This document shows, one piece after another, positions 25,685 through 35,051 of a stretch of DNA of 45,728 nt. The stretch spans positions 1 through 45,728 of the forward strand of contig SGYQ01000013.1 in assembly GCA_004214155.1 (NCBI GenBank), read 5' to 3'. Position numbers and translations under genes: made by a program. A model generated the notes under the pieces. That model ran no database searches. It was given only the letters and a program-made list of their open reading frames with translations, and had not been told where the DNA came from. Every line of letters starts with the position of its first letter. The first letter of the stretch is position 1. The stretch is from Burkholderiaceae bacterium (lineage in GTDB: Bacteria > Pseudomonadota > Gammaproteobacteria > Burkholderiales > Burkholderiaceae_A).

Positions 25685-26882
25685 TTTGAAAGTCAATATC
25701 GATACAGGTGGACTCAAGCGAGGCGCCAGGCTTGTTGTAAAAATTGGGACTGCAGTCATAACAAATAATAAAAACGCTGTATGCGACAAGGTGATAAATT
25801 CATTAGCATCCCAAATCTCAACTCTACAAAAGGAAGGATTCAAAGTTATAATTGTCTCCAGCGGAGCTATTGCTGCAGGAGTTCATAGGATGGGTTGGCA
25901 ACAAAAACCAAAAAAAATCTCTCATTTACAAGCAGCAGCGGCAGTTGGACAGGTGTCTTTAGTTGAGACATATGAAAAGGAATTCAAAAAAAATGGTCTT
26001 ACGACCGCTCAAGTGTTAATAACTGGGGAAGATTTTAGTTCGAGGAAAAGATATCTAAACTCTCGGGCAACTTTCGAGACACTTCTCAATGAAAATATTC
26101 TTGTGATTGTTAATGAAAATGATACTGTATCAACAGATGAGATTAAAGTTGGAGACAATGATACTCTTGCAGCTTCAATTGCTAATGCGATTCAAGCAGA
26201 TTTATTTGTGATCTTAACCGATCAAAAAGGCTTGTTCACTGAAAACCCAACTTCTTCTTCGCATGCGGAGCTGATTCAGTCTGTTCATGTAGATGATGAA
26301 ATGCTTAACCGGGTAGCATTCAGATCCCATTCAGAATTTGGTACAGGAGGGATGGAGACCAAAATCAAGGCAGCAAGAATCGTTGCGAGATTAGGAATTG
26401 ATACAATTATTGCAAGCGGGTTTGAAGCCGATATTTTATTGAAAATAAAAAGTAGAAATTTTGTAGGCACAACAATACTCTCTGGCAAAAAAAGCAAAGC
26501 TATCAGCGCAAGGAAACAATGGATGCTTAATCACATTAAAGCTAAAGGAAGGCTATACTTAGATGCTGGTGCAATTGCCGCGCTTGTTCAATATGATAAA
26601 TCTTTACTACCAGTTGGTATCGTTAAAATCGATGGGAGGTTTGATAGAGGAGATTTAGTTGTTTGCATGACTGAAACGGGTGTCGAAGTAGCTCGTGGTC
26701 TAATTAACTATTCTTCGTTTGAGGCTGAAAAAATTTCAGGGTTGCTTTCGGAGCAGATCGAAAAAGTACTTGGATATATAGAAGAGCCCGAAATTATTCA
26801 TAAAGATAATCTAATTTTAATATCTTCTAGTTTTGAGGATTCAAAAACTACCGGAGCTAACTCCAGTAAAGCTGAGCAATAA
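25674..26882 (+). CDS. proB: ProB, glutamate 5-kinase with PUA domain
   Basis: First enzyme of proline synthesis. The amino-acid kinase domain shows LVVKIGTAVIT, SSGAIAAGVHRMGW, VNENDTV, VGDNDTLAA, LTDQKGLFTENP and GTGGMETKIKAA; a PUA domain follows (about residues 280-370, with GRLYLDAGAIAAL and RFDRGDLVVC). At 402 residues it is longer than the E. coli type (367), with a weakly conserved tail that overlaps the end of the opposite gene rppH by 85 bp. I start at ATG 25674; a TTG at 25665 is also in frame. proA is not adjacent. Confidence 0.95.
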   Translation: MRSNLKVNIDTGGLKRGARLVVKIGTAVITNNKNAVCDKVINSLASQISTLQKEGFKVIIVSSGAIAAGVHRMGWQQKPKKISHLQAAAAVGQVSLVETYEKEFKKNGLTTAQVLITGEDFSSRKRYLNSRATFETLLNENILVIVNENDTVSTDEIKVGDNDTLAASIANAIQADLFVILTDQKGLFTENPTSSSHAELIQSVHVDDEMLNRVAFRSHSEFGTGGMETKIKAARIVARLGIDTIIASGFEADILLKIKSRNFVGTTILSGKKSKAISARKQWMLNHIKAKGRLYLDAGAIAALVQYDKSLLPVGIVKIDGRFDRGDLVVCMTETGVEVARGLINYSSFEAEKISGLLSEQIEKVLGYIEEPEIIHKDNLILISSSFEDSKTTGANSSKAEQ

Positions 26883-27310
26883 ACTTGTTTTTTAAAGTGA
26901 ATTACCATGTTGGGAGCTTCGAAAAATTCGATCCATTTCCATGCATCAAATTCAGACTCTTTTGATTGCGGAAAAGTTATATTTGTGTCGAGACCATTAA
27001 ACCTTAAGAGGAACCAAATTTGTCGTTGGCCTTTGTAAAAAGAACGATTTTCTTTTTTAATTAAATTCTTTGGAACGTCGTAGTAATGCCAGGTCTTTGT
27101 TCTGCCCAAAATTTCAACATCGGCATTTCCAATGCCAGTTTCCTCTTTTAATTCTCTATACATTGCAAGTTCGACGGACTCGCCTTTTTTTATTCCTCCT
27201 TGCGGAAACTGCCATGCATCCTTACCGTTCCTTTTTGCCCAGAAAACTTGCTTTCTGTCATTTATAATAATAATACCGACGTTGTATCGGTACCCATTTT
27301 CGTCGAGCAT
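26798..27310 (-). CDS. rppH: RppH, RNA pyrophosphohydrolase
   Basis: Nudix hydrolase that removes pyrophosphate from 5'-triphosphate RNA and so triggers RNase E decay. The product begins MLDENGYRYNVGIII, has WQFPQGGIKKGESVELAMYR and the rest of an intact Nudix box (REL-x-EETGI), then QRQIWFLLRF and FDAWKWIEF, which match RppH rather than general Nudix enzymes. I use ATG 27310; a TTG at 27328 would add six residues. The last 28 codons overlap proB on the other strand. rppH next to proS is common in proteobacteria. Confidence 0.94.
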   Translation of the reverse strand: MLDENGYRYNVGIIIINDRKQVFWAKRNGKDAWQFPQGGIKKGESVELAMYRELKEETGIGNADVEILGRTKTWHYYDVPKNLIKKENRSFYKGQRQIWFLLRFNGLDTNITFPQSKESEFDAWKWIEFFEAPNMVIHFKKQVYCSALLELAPVVFESSKLEDIKIRLSL

Positions 27311-27380
27311 AATGATAATAGCTTGCAAGTATAAAATTACAGGTTAATTGATTTAAAAAAAAAAGGTTAGGAAATTGTGA

Positions 27381-29108
27381 ATGAAAGCTACAGATTTTCA
27401 TTTTAGAACTGTAAAAGAAAGTCCCGCCGAAGCGGAAATTTCAAGTCATAAGCTGTTGATACGGGCTGGAATGATAAGAAAGATCGGCTCAGGTATATAT
27501 GTGCTGCTACCCTTGGGTTTTTTGGTTTTACAAAAAATCGAAAAAATTATCCGAGAGGAAATGTCATCGGTCGGAGCACTCGAAATGTTAACCCCAATGG
27601 TACAACCTGCAGAGTATTGGAAAGAATCCGGAAGGTTTGAAGTTATGGGCGAAGAGTTAATGAGGATAGAGGATAGGCATGGAAGACCCTTTGTATTACA
27701 ACCAACTTCGGAAGAGATATTCGTTGAAATAGCAAAACATGAATTAAAAAGTTGGAAAAGTTTACCTAAAATATGGTTCCAAATTCAGACTAAGTTTCGA
27801 GATGAAAGACGACCCCGTTTTGGATTGTTGCGAGCAAGAGAGTTTATCATGAAAGATGCATACTCTTTTGATGTGGACGAGATAAGCGCACAGAAGACTT
27901 ATGAAAAGATGTTTAATGCTTATGAGAATATATTTTCTCGAATCGGGTTAAATTATAAAATAGTTTTAGCGGACTCTGGCAATATTGGCGGCAAGCTCAG
28001 TCACGAATTTCATGTTTTAGCAGACGCTGGAGAAGATGAGTTAGGCTTCGCAGAGGATTCTGATTTTGCGGCAAATTTAGAACTTATACCAGTAAACAAA
28101 AATTTATCTCCAAAGACCAGTGCAGCTCTTAAAGATTTTTCTCTTCGCGATACGCCTGGGGTAAAAACATGTGCAGATGTCGCAAAATTTCTTGGGGAAG
28201 ATGTTTCTAATATTCTTAAATCCCTGTTACTTTCTGTGGTTTTCGAGGGGGAACAAAAGTTTGTGATGGTGCTATTAAGAGCCGATAGGCGGCTCAATGA
28301 ACTTAAGTTAAAAAAACTTGAAGTATTCACTGGCAACTGGAGGTTCGCTTCGGAGGATGAGATTAAAGCTTGTTGTGGAGCTTCCTCAGGATTTATTGGC
28401 CCGAAATTTAGCGCGGGTAATTTAATAACAATTGCAGACTATGAGGTATTAGAAATGTCTGATTTTGTGATTGGTGCTAATATAGATGGGAAGCATTTTG
28501 TTGGCTCGAATTGGGGGCGTGATATTAAAAATCCTGATATTGAGGCTGACCTGAGGTATGCAGAAAACGGTGATTACTCCCCTGATGGCGCTGGGAAAAT
28601 TTCTATCAAAAGAGGAATAGAAGTTGGTCATACGTTCTTTTTAGGTAAGAAGTACTCTGATGCAATGGATGCACGTTTTTCAACGCAAGATGGTACTAAT
28701 AAACCATTCGAAATGGGATGTTTTGGAATTGGGGTTAGTAGGATTTTAGCTGCAGCCGTGGAACAGACGAATGACGAAAAGGGTATTGTGTGGCCTTTCT
28801 CGATAGCTCCATTTTCAGTCGTCATATGTCCCATCAATTATCATAAAAGTTCAGTCGTCAAAGAGGAAAGTGATAGGTTGTATGCCAAAATAATGGCTCA
28901 CGATTACTCGGTTTTATTGGACGACAGGGGTGAAAGAGTGGGTGTGATGTTGGCTGAATGGGAGCTAGTCGGCATACCCATCCGTATATTGATCAGTACG
29001 AAACTCGTTGAAGCTAATTCAGTAGAAGTTTTTTGTAGGCGAACTTTAGAAACTCACACTGTGTACACAAATAAGTGTATGGAACATCTTAGATCAATGT
29101 CTAGGTAA
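27381..29108 (+). CDS. proS: Prolyl-tRNA synthetase, bacterial type with editing domain
   Basis: Charges tRNA-Pro; a tRNA-Pro gene lies 5 kb to the left. The 575 residues carry class II motif 1 (GMIRKIGSGIYVLLPLG), motif 2 (FRDERRPRFGLLRAREF, followed by KDAYSF), an inserted YbaK-like editing domain (about residues 225-390), motif 3 (GCFGIGVSRILAA) and a short anticodon-binding domain. Length and layout are those of the prokaryote-type enzyme. Divergent from rppH with 70 bp between starts. Confidence 0.97.
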   Translation: MKATDFHFRTVKESPAEAEISSHKLLIRAGMIRKIGSGIYVLLPLGFLVLQKIEKIIREEMSSVGALEMLTPMVQPAEYWKESGRFEVMGEELMRIEDRHGRPFVLQPTSEEIFVEIAKHELKSWKSLPKIWFQIQTKFRDERRPRFGLLRAREFIMKDAYSFDVDEISAQKTYEKMFNAYENIFSRIGLNYKIVLADSGNIGGKLSHEFHVLADAGEDELGFAEDSDFAANLELIPVNKNLSPKTSAALKDFSLRDTPGVKTCADVAKFLGEDVSNILKSLLLSVVFEGEQKFVMVLLRADRRLNELKLKKLEVFTGNWRFASEDEIKACCGASSGFIGPKFSAGNLITIADYEVLEMSDFVIGANIDGKHFVGSNWGRDIKNPDIEADLRYAENGDYSPDGAGKISIKRGIEVGHTFFLGKKYSDAMDARFSTQDGTNKPFEMGCFGIGVSRILAAAVEQTNDEKGIVWPFSIAPFSVVICPINYHKSSVVKEESDRLYAKIMAHDYSVLLDDRGERVGVMLAEWELVGIPIRILISTKLVEANSVEVFCRRTLETHTVYTNKCMEHLRSMSR

Positions 29109-29114
29109 AAATAG

Positions 29115-30539
29115 TTATCTTTTTCGCCTTTTTTTTAGACGGTTTTTTTGTTTACGGTTTTTTCTTTTATCATGGGTATTAGCTGATTTGAAATTCGGGA
29201 CACCACCCATAATATTTTTGCCGATACTACCACCTTGTCTGAGCATCGATTGCATGGTATTAAATTGATTTAATAGTTGATTGACTTCAGGAATAGTGGT
29301 CCCGGATCCTAGGGCAATCCTTTTTTTTCTATGGGCTTTTATTATTCCTGGGGCTAGACGTTCTTTTTTTGTCATTGAAGAGATAATTGCATCTTGTTTT
29401 TTTACATTTTTTTCAAGATTTGTTGTGTTGAGGTTTTGAGCTTTGTCTTTGATGGCAGACGGCAAATAATTTAGAATCGACGCAATGCCTCCTAATTTAT
29501 TTACTTGAGATAATTGCTTACGGTAGTCGTTTAAGTTGAATTTCTTTCCTGATTTGAGTTTCAACGCCAGTTTTTCAGAGTCCTCAGTCTCAATTGATTC
29601 TTGAGCCTTTTCTACCAGGCTTAGAATATCACCCATCCCTAAAATTCGATTGGCAAACCTTGTCGCATCAAACAATTCAAGTCCATCAAGTTTCTCTGAG
29701 TTGCCTACGAATCGGACTGGGCATCCTGTGACTGATCGAACTGACAGCAAGGTTCCCCCTCTGCTATCTCCGTCAACTTTAGTCAAAATTACACCGCTTA
29801 GTTTGACTGATTTATTAAATTCTGCTGCTACTGACAGGGCGTTCTGGCCCTGCATTGAATCAACTACGAATAATGTCTCCGATGGTTCGAGAGTAGTTTG
29901 CAGATCCTGTAACTCTCTCATCATTACCTCATCCAAAGAAAGTCTTCCAGCGGTATCAATTAAGAGATAGTCGTAAAGATATTTTTTTGCATAGTTGAGA
30001 GCATTTTTTCCAATTTGAATTGGTTCACTTATTGTTTTCTCGTGTTCAAAAAAATCAATATTCACTGAATCGGCTAAGATCTTTAATTGCTCAGCAGCAG
30101 CTGGTCTGTATGTATCACAGGATGTAAGAAGAACTTTTGCTTTTCTTTTTTTTGCAATCCAAAGTCCAATTTTGCCTGTAGTTGTTGTTTTGCCTACCCC
30201 TTGGAGTCCTGCCATAAGAATAATTTGAGGTTCATTCGAGTTTTGATGCTGCAAAAAAGGTTTCTCATCATTATCCCTACTTAATAGGGTTATCAACTCT
30301 TGATTTACTATTTGAACAATACTTTGACCAGGGGTAAGGCTATGGATTACTTCCTTCCCGAAGGATCTCTCTCTGATATTTGCTATAAAGTTTTTAACAA
30401 CTGGTAATGCTACGTCAGCTTCTAAAAGTGCATATCTAATCTCAGCAAGTATTTCAGCCGAATTCTCTTCTGTTATCTTGGTTTCCCCCCGAATTCCCTT
30501 GATTATGGAACTGAATTTTTTTGTAAGGTTCTCTAACAT
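29115..30539 (-). CDS. ffh: Ffh, signal recognition particle GTPase
   Basis: Binds 4.5S RNA and signal sequences and delivers nascent membrane proteins to FtsY. The 474 residues have the N domain, G domain with GLQGVGKTTTTGK, DTAGRLSLDE and TKVDGDSRGG, and the methionine-rich M domain (about residues 330-450, with SMTKKERLAPG and GSGTTIPEVNQLL). The tail is a strongly basic run of Lys/Arg/Asn. It is convergent with proS (6 bp gap) and divergent from ypjD (28 bp gap). The 4.5S RNA gene was not found in the window. Confidence 0.96.
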   Translation of the reverse strand: MLENLTKKFSSIIKGIRGETKITEENSAEILAEIRYALLEADVALPVVKNFIANIRERSFGKEVIHSLTPGQSIVQIVNQELITLLSRDNDEKPFLQHQNSNEPQIILMAGLQGVGKTTTTGKIGLWIAKKRKAKVLLTSCDTYRPAAAEQLKILADSVNIDFFEHEKTISEPIQIGKNALNYAKKYLYDYLLIDTAGRLSLDEVMMRELQDLQTTLEPSETLFVVDSMQGQNALSVAAEFNKSVKLSGVILTKVDGDSRGGTLLSVRSVTGCPVRFVGNSEKLDGLELFDATRFANRILGMGDILSLVEKAQESIETEDSEKLALKLKSGKKFNLNDYRKQLSQVNKLGGIASILNYLPSAIKDKAQNLNTTNLEKNVKKQDAIISSMTKKERLAPGIIKAHRKKRIALGSGTTIPEVNQLLNQFNTMQSMLRQGGSIGKNIMGGVPNFKSANTHDKRKNRKQKNRLKKRRKR

Positions 30540-30567
30540 ATTTCATTTCCTTGATAAACTAAGTCTT

Positions 30568-31362
30568 ATGACAATAATCGAAAACAACCTATCTATTTTG
30601 CATTCAGTCGGCTACATTTTACTTGCTATTCTTCTGTGGAAAACGAGAGGGAAGGTTGTACTATCCATAATGTTATCAGGAAGCCTGGTTGCATTGCACG
30701 GAATGGGTTTGTTATTACCATGGTTTACTTCTATCAATTTTGAGTTTGGTTTATTAAAAGCATTTGTCTGGATTATGTGGCTAGCGGCTATCCTTGTATG
30801 TTGCGAAGCCTTTTTCCGGAAAATTATTCCAAAAATAATGCCTCCTATGTTTTTATTGACGGGATTGGTAATAATTTTGGATTCAATGTTCCCTTCTCCA
30901 AATCTAGCTAATGATCTTAGTATCACCTTTCGGTTTCACATTTTGATTGCCATGTTGTCCTACTCATGCCTAGTTTTTACTTCTGTAAGGGCGTTGACGA
31001 TTCACTTTCAGGAAAATTCATTACGAAATCCAAAAATAAGAACGCCTGACTTGGGTCTTCCTTCACTTATTGAATTGGACGCTTCTTTGCACAGGCTGCT
31101 TCTAATAACTTTCGCTTTGTTGAGTGGAACAGTTCTAAGCGGTGTCGTTGTTAATCTAGAGAACGGGAGGATACCACTAGTTTTTGATCATAAGACTTTT
31201 TTCTCTCTATTGGCATGGTTGTTAATCAGTTGCATAGTCGTCGGCAAACTTTTTTTTGGATGGAGGGGAAGAATGGTCGCAAAAATGACAATGATTGGCT
31301 GTTTTTTGGTCATTTTGTCTTACCTAGGAACTCAATTTGTCGTTGATTTTGTTTTGACCTAA
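30568..31362 (+). CDS. YpjD-like CcsA-family membrane protein
   Basis: 264-residue membrane protein with about eight spans, resembling the E. coli inner-membrane protein YpjD of the cytochrome c assembly (CcsA) family. Matching segments are FRFHILIAMLSYSCLVFTSV (a conserved His followed by a span), LLITFALLSGTVLSG, and the late LLAWLL...GWRGR...LSYLGTQFV pattern. Its role is unproven; ypjD is a usual neighbour of ffh in proteobacteria. I start at ATG 30568, just after the ffh start on the other strand; upstream in-frame codons fall inside ffh. Confidence 0.88.
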   Translation: MTIIENNLSILHSVGYILLAILLWKTRGKVVLSIMLSGSLVALHGMGLLLPWFTSINFEFGLLKAFVWIMWLAAILVCCEAFFRKIIPKIMPPMFLLTGLVIILDSMFPSPNLANDLSITFRFHILIAMLSYSCLVFTSVRALTIHFQENSLRNPKIRTPDLGLPSLIELDASLHRLLLITFALLSGTVLSGVVVNLENGRIPLVFDHKTFFSLLAWLLISCIVVGKLFFGWRGRMVAKMTMIGCFLVILSYLGTQFVVDFVLT

Positions 31363-31371
31363 TTGATCGTA

Positions 31372-31974
31372 ATGAGTTTTGGAAAATATAGCAAAAGGTT
31401 TGATTTTTCTGATAACGGGTGGTGCGAGGGGGAATCAAACTGTCGGATACTAAAATCTCCCAATTTTGACCCCAGGCCAAAGAACACAACAATTGATTTA
31501 CTTGTGTTGCACAGTATTAGCCTCCCCGAGGGAGTCTTTGGGGGTAATGAAATTGAAAATTTATTTTTGAACCAATTGGATACCTCAAAAAAAATATTTA
31601 AACCGTTACTCAATTTAAAAGTGTCGTCCCATTTTTTTATAAGAAGAACGGGTAGTCTTGTCCAGTTTGTTTCTATGCAGGATCGCGCCTGGCATGCAGG
31701 GGAGTCATCGTTTTTGGGGAGAGTTAGATGTAATGATTTTTCGATCGGGATAGAACTTGAGGGCACAGACTTTGAGAAATTTAATGATGCTCAATATGAC
31801 ACACTTGAAAACTTAATCCTATCAATAAAGAATTTTGTGCCTGGTGTAAGTTTTATAGCAAGCCACTCTTTTATTGCGCCAGGAAGGAAAACAGATCCGG
31901 GGCCATATTTTGATTGGAAAAGGGTTAGGGAAGCTATTGAAACTGCTAAAAAAAATATTTTTTTATTCCCTTAA
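31372..31974 (+). CDS. ampD: AmpD, anhydro-muramyl-peptide amidase
   Basis: Cytoplasmic zinc amidase that removes the stem peptide from 1,6-anhydro-MurNAc during wall recycling; its activity also keeps AmpR-type beta-lactamase induction low. The 200-residue sequence shows LLVLHSISLP (first zinc His), HFFIRRTGSLVQF, RAWHAGESSF, CNDFSIGIELEGTD and ASHSFIAPGRKTDPGP, with the second zinc His and the Asp in place. It lies 9 bp after ypjD. Together with mpl at 42115 it gives the window both ends of a recycling route. ATG 31372 chosen over TTG 31363. Confidence 0.95.
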   Translation: MSFGKYSKRFDFSDNGWCEGESNCRILKSPNFDPRPKNTTIDLLVLHSISLPEGVFGGNEIENLFLNQLDTSKKIFKPLLNLKVSSHFFIRRTGSLVQFVSMQDRAWHAGESSFLGRVRCNDFSIGIELEGTDFEKFNDAQYDTLENLILSIKNFVPGVSFIASHSFIAPGRKTDPGPYFDWKRVREAIETAKKNIFLFP

Positions 31975-31986
31975 TGTAAATAAAGA

Positions 31987-32015
31987 TTGCAACGTATTTT
32001 TTTCGGGATTACAAT
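31987..32015 (+). promoter_or_regulatory. Promoter of nrdAB
   Basis: TTGCAA at 31987-31992, 17 bases, TACAAT at 32010-32015: a good sigma-70 promoter with transcription expected from about 32022. The first NrdR-like box covers this start point. Confidence 0.65.
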
Positions 32016-32018
32016 TTG

Positions 32019-32062
32019 TACTAGTTTTAGTATATTAATTAAAAAAAATACTAAATTTAGTA
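32019..32062 (+). promoter_or_regulatory. Two tandem NrdR-like boxes
   Basis: Two related palindromic sites, TACTAGTTTTAGTA (32019-32032) and the perfect palindrome TACTAAATTTAGTA (32049-32062), are 30 bp apart centre to centre, about three helical turns. NrdR sites come in pairs spaced about three turns and resemble ACACWATATWTWGTGT; the two sites agree at 11 and 12 of 16 places. They overlap and follow the start point of nrdAB, the right place for repression by NrdR when dATP is high. Binding is inferred. Confidence 0.7.
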
Positions 32063-32102
32063 ATCTTTAGCAATAATTTCACAGTAATCCAGGGAAGCAA
32101 CA

Positions 32103-35021
32103 ATGCAGCGAGACTCAGCAGAACAGCATAAAAATCACAGTCCAAATTTAATGAGTAATGATTTGGAAGAGTTAGAACATAGAAAGAACCAACCAATATT
32201 AAGGGGTAATTCTTTAGGTTTTAGGGCAAATAGCTCTGATATTAAAGTGATGAGAAGAAATGGCGCTGTTGTTCCATTTGAGGCGTCGAAAATTTCCATA
32301 GCTATGACAAAGGCATTTCTTGCGGTGCAAGGAGGAACTAGCGCTGCCAGCGCGAAAGTTAGACAGATGACCGAAGAATTTACTGCGCGAGTAGAAAAAG
32401 CTTTACTTAGAAGGTTACCATCTGGTGGAACTATTCACATAGAAGAAATTCAAGATCAAGTCGAATTGGCATTAATGAGAGCCGGAGAGCATGAGGTTGC
32501 TAGGTCATATGTTCTTTATCGAGAGGAGCGAGCAAAAGAAAGGCGTGAAAAATCAGAAGAAAACTCAAAGTCTGAAGAACTTTTAAGAATAAGTGTTGAC
32601 GAAGAGTTAAAGGCTCTGGACAAAAATTGGCTCAGTCAGATTATTGAAGAAGCGTGCAAAGGTTATACAGATCACGTAGAACCGAAAAGTATTTATAACT
32701 CGGTATTTAAAAATTTATATGATGGTATTAAGGTTGACGATTTGATCAAGACTTTAATAATGACAAGTAAAACATTTATTGAAAAGGATCCCCTGTATGC
32801 AAAAGTCACAGCACAGCTGCTCCTGTACTCGATTCGCAAGGAAGTGCTCGGGCGTCATGTACAAGCGAGCGAAGCAAAGGAGACGTATAAAAGTTATTTC
32901 CCACGATTTATTGAGAAGGGGATACAAGTTGGGGTTTTAAGCTCAGAGCTAAAAAGCTTCGACCTTGAATTTCTTGGAGAGACAATCAGTCCTGAAAGAG
33001 ACTACCAGTTCGGATACTTAGGTTTGCAGACGCTTTACGATCGATATTTCCTTATCGATAGAAATGATAGCTTTAGTACGGAAGGAAAAAGAATAGAGCT
33101 GCCGCAAATATTCTTTATGAGAGTAGCAATGGGGCTAGCAATCAGGGAAAAAAATAAGAGCGAGAGGGCGGCAGAGTTTTATAACTTACTGTCAAGTTTT
33201 AACTTTATGAGCTCTACCCCAACGTTATTTAACAGCGGGACGAATTTTTCTCAGTTATCGTCCTGCTACTTGTCTACAGTAGAGGACGATTTAGATAGCA
33301 TTTATGAAGCCATAAAAGAAAATGCATTGTTAGCAAAGTATGCAGGTGGTCTCGGTAACGATTGGACGCCCGTACGTGCGTTAGGAAGTTTTATTAAAGG
33401 TACGAATGGACATAGTCAAGGAGTAGTGCCTTTTTTAAAGGTAGTTAACGATACCGCAGTTGCCGTGAATCAGGGAGGAAAGAGGAAAGGAGCAGTTTGT
33501 ACTTACTTAGAATCCTGGCATCTTGATATCGAAGAATTTTTAGAATTAAGAAAAAATACAGGGGACGACCGTCGTCGGACTCACGATATGAATACCGCAA
33601 ACTGGATTCCTGATTTATTTATGAAAAGAGTTATGAACGACGAAAATTGGACTTTGTTTTCTCCCGACACTGTTCCGGACCTTCACGATAAATATGGTGA
33701 GGAATTTGAGAGAGCTTACGTTTCATACGAAACAAAGGCAAAGAACGGAGATTTAAAGCCAACTAAAGAAGTGTCCGCCGTCGCGCTATGGAGGAAAATG
33801 CTATCAATGTTATATGAGACCGGGCATCCGTGGATTACTTTTAAGGACCCTTGCAACATTAGAAGTCCACAAAAACACGTTGGTGTGGTGCACAGTTCAA
33901 ATCTTTGTACTGAGATCACTCTTAATACGGGCCCATCGGAAATTGCAGTTTGTAACCTCGGTTCCGTAAATCTCCTTAATCACCTTGTGAGGGACGGGAA
34001 TGGGAAGTTTGTAATTGACCAGGAACGCCTAAATTGTACTGTTAAAACAGCAATGAGAATGCTGGATAACGTTATAGATATCAATTTTTATGCTGTAGGC
34101 AAGGCAAGGAACTCAAATTTGTCTCACAGGCCTGTTGGATTAGGACTTATGGGTTTTCAAGACACACTTCATGCTTTAAAAATCCCTTACTGTTCAGATG
34201 AAGCGGTTGAGTTTGCTGACAGATCAATGGAAATGATATCGTATTATGCATATTCAGCCTCAAGCGAATTAGCAGAAGAGAGGGGCCCATATGAGACTTT
34301 CAAGGGCTCATTATGGGATCAGGGTATTCTCCCGTTGGATTCGATAAGAATCCTTGAACAGGAGCGGGCAAGAAAGATAGATGTAGATAAAAGTTCTCGG
34401 CTCGACTGGGAAGCTCTAAAAAGCAAAATAAAGAAAAACGGCATTAGAAATTCAAATTGTGTAGCCTTAGCTCCTACAGCAACAATTTCTAACATAGTGG
34501 GTGTCTCCGCTTCGATTGAACCAACATTTCAGAATTTATACGTAAAATCAAATTTGTCAGGTGAATTTACGATGGTTAGCGAGATGATGGTTAGGGATCT
34601 TAAGAGAGTTGGTCTTTGGGATGAAGTAATGGTAGCTGATTTGAAATACTTTGATGGAAGTTTGGCCAAAATTGACAGAGTTCCCTCCGAGATAAAAAAA
34701 CTTTATGCAACAGCATTTGAAATTGATCCTATGTGGATTATAGATTGCGCTGCAAGAAGACAAAAATGGATTGACCAGGCGCAGTCACTAAACATTTATT
34801 TATCTGGTGTATCAGGAAAAAAAATTGATGAAATTTACAAAGCAGCATGGTTAAAGGGTTTAAAAACAACATATTATTTAAGAACCATGGGTGCAACGCA
34901 TGTTGAAAAATCAACAACAAACTCTCGTGAATTAAATGCTGTTAAAGATGGGTCAATTCAAAGTAGCGATTCGAAAAATGTATGTAGCATTACAGACCCT
35001 GATTGTGAAGCTTGTCAATAA
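32103..35021 (+). CDS. nrdA: Ribonucleotide reductase class Ia, alpha subunit
   Basis: Reduces ribonucleotides to deoxyribonucleotides with NrdB. The 972 residues start with a hydrophilic tail, then an ATP-cone (about 48-145, VMRRNGAVVPFEASKIS), a second cone-like domain (about 160-265) and the catalytic barrel. Active-site residues are C388 (SSCYLST), N600-C602-E604 (NLCTEI) and C617 (AVCNLGS); the C-terminal shuttle pair is in DPDCEACQ. The tandem cones suggest dATP overall regulation. AGGGAAG precedes the ATG. It forms an operon with nrdB, 30 bp on. Confidence 0.97.
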   Translation: MQRDSAEQHKNHSPNLMSNDLEELEHRKNQPILRGNSLGFRANSSDIKVMRRNGAVVPFEASKISIAMTKAFLAVQGGTSAASAKVRQMTEEFTARVEKALLRRLPSGGTIHIEEIQDQVELALMRAGEHEVARSYVLYREERAKERREKSEENSKSEELLRISVDEELKALDKNWLSQIIEEACKGYTDHVEPKSIYNSVFKNLYDGIKVDDLIKTLIMTSKTFIEKDPLYAKVTAQLLLYSIRKEVLGRHVQASEAKETYKSYFPRFIEKGIQVGVLSSELKSFDLEFLGETISPERDYQFGYLGLQTLYDRYFLIDRNDSFSTEGKRIELPQIFFMRVAMGLAIREKNKSERAAEFYNLLSSFNFMSSTPTLFNSGTNFSQLSSCYLSTVEDDLDSIYEAIKENALLAKYAGGLGNDWTPVRALGSFIKGTNGHSQGVVPFLKVVNDTAVAVNQGGKRKGAVCTYLESWHLDIEEFLELRKNTGDDRRRTHDMNTANWIPDLFMKRVMNDENWTLFSPDTVPDLHDKYGEEFERAYVSYETKAKNGDLKPTKEVSAVALWRKMLSMLYETGHPWITFKDPCNIRSPQKHVGVVHSSNLCTEITLNTGPSEIAVCNLGSVNLLNHLVRDGNGKFVIDQERLNCTVKTAMRMLDNVIDINFYAVGKARNSNLSHRPVGLGLMGFQDTLHALKIPYCSDEAVEFADRSMEMISYYAYSASSELAEERGPYETFKGSLWDQGILPLDSIRILEQERARKIDVDKSSRLDWEALKSKIKKNGIRNSNCVALAPTATISNIVGVSASIEPTFQNLYVKSNLSGEFTMVSEMMVRDLKRVGLWDEVMVADLKYFDGSLAKIDRVPSEIKKLYATAFEIDPMWIIDCAARRQKWIDQAQSLNIYLSGVSGKKIDEIYKAAWLKGLKTTYYLRTMGATHVEKSTTNSRELNAVKDGSIQSSDSKNVCSITDPDCEACQ

Positions 35022-35051
35022 TAATAAATAACTAAGAAAAGGTAACTGGAA

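Noticed and set aside
31359-31766. 135-codon minus-strand frame opposite ampD
   Set aside because: ampD has all zinc ligands on plus; the antisense frame has no recognisable features.
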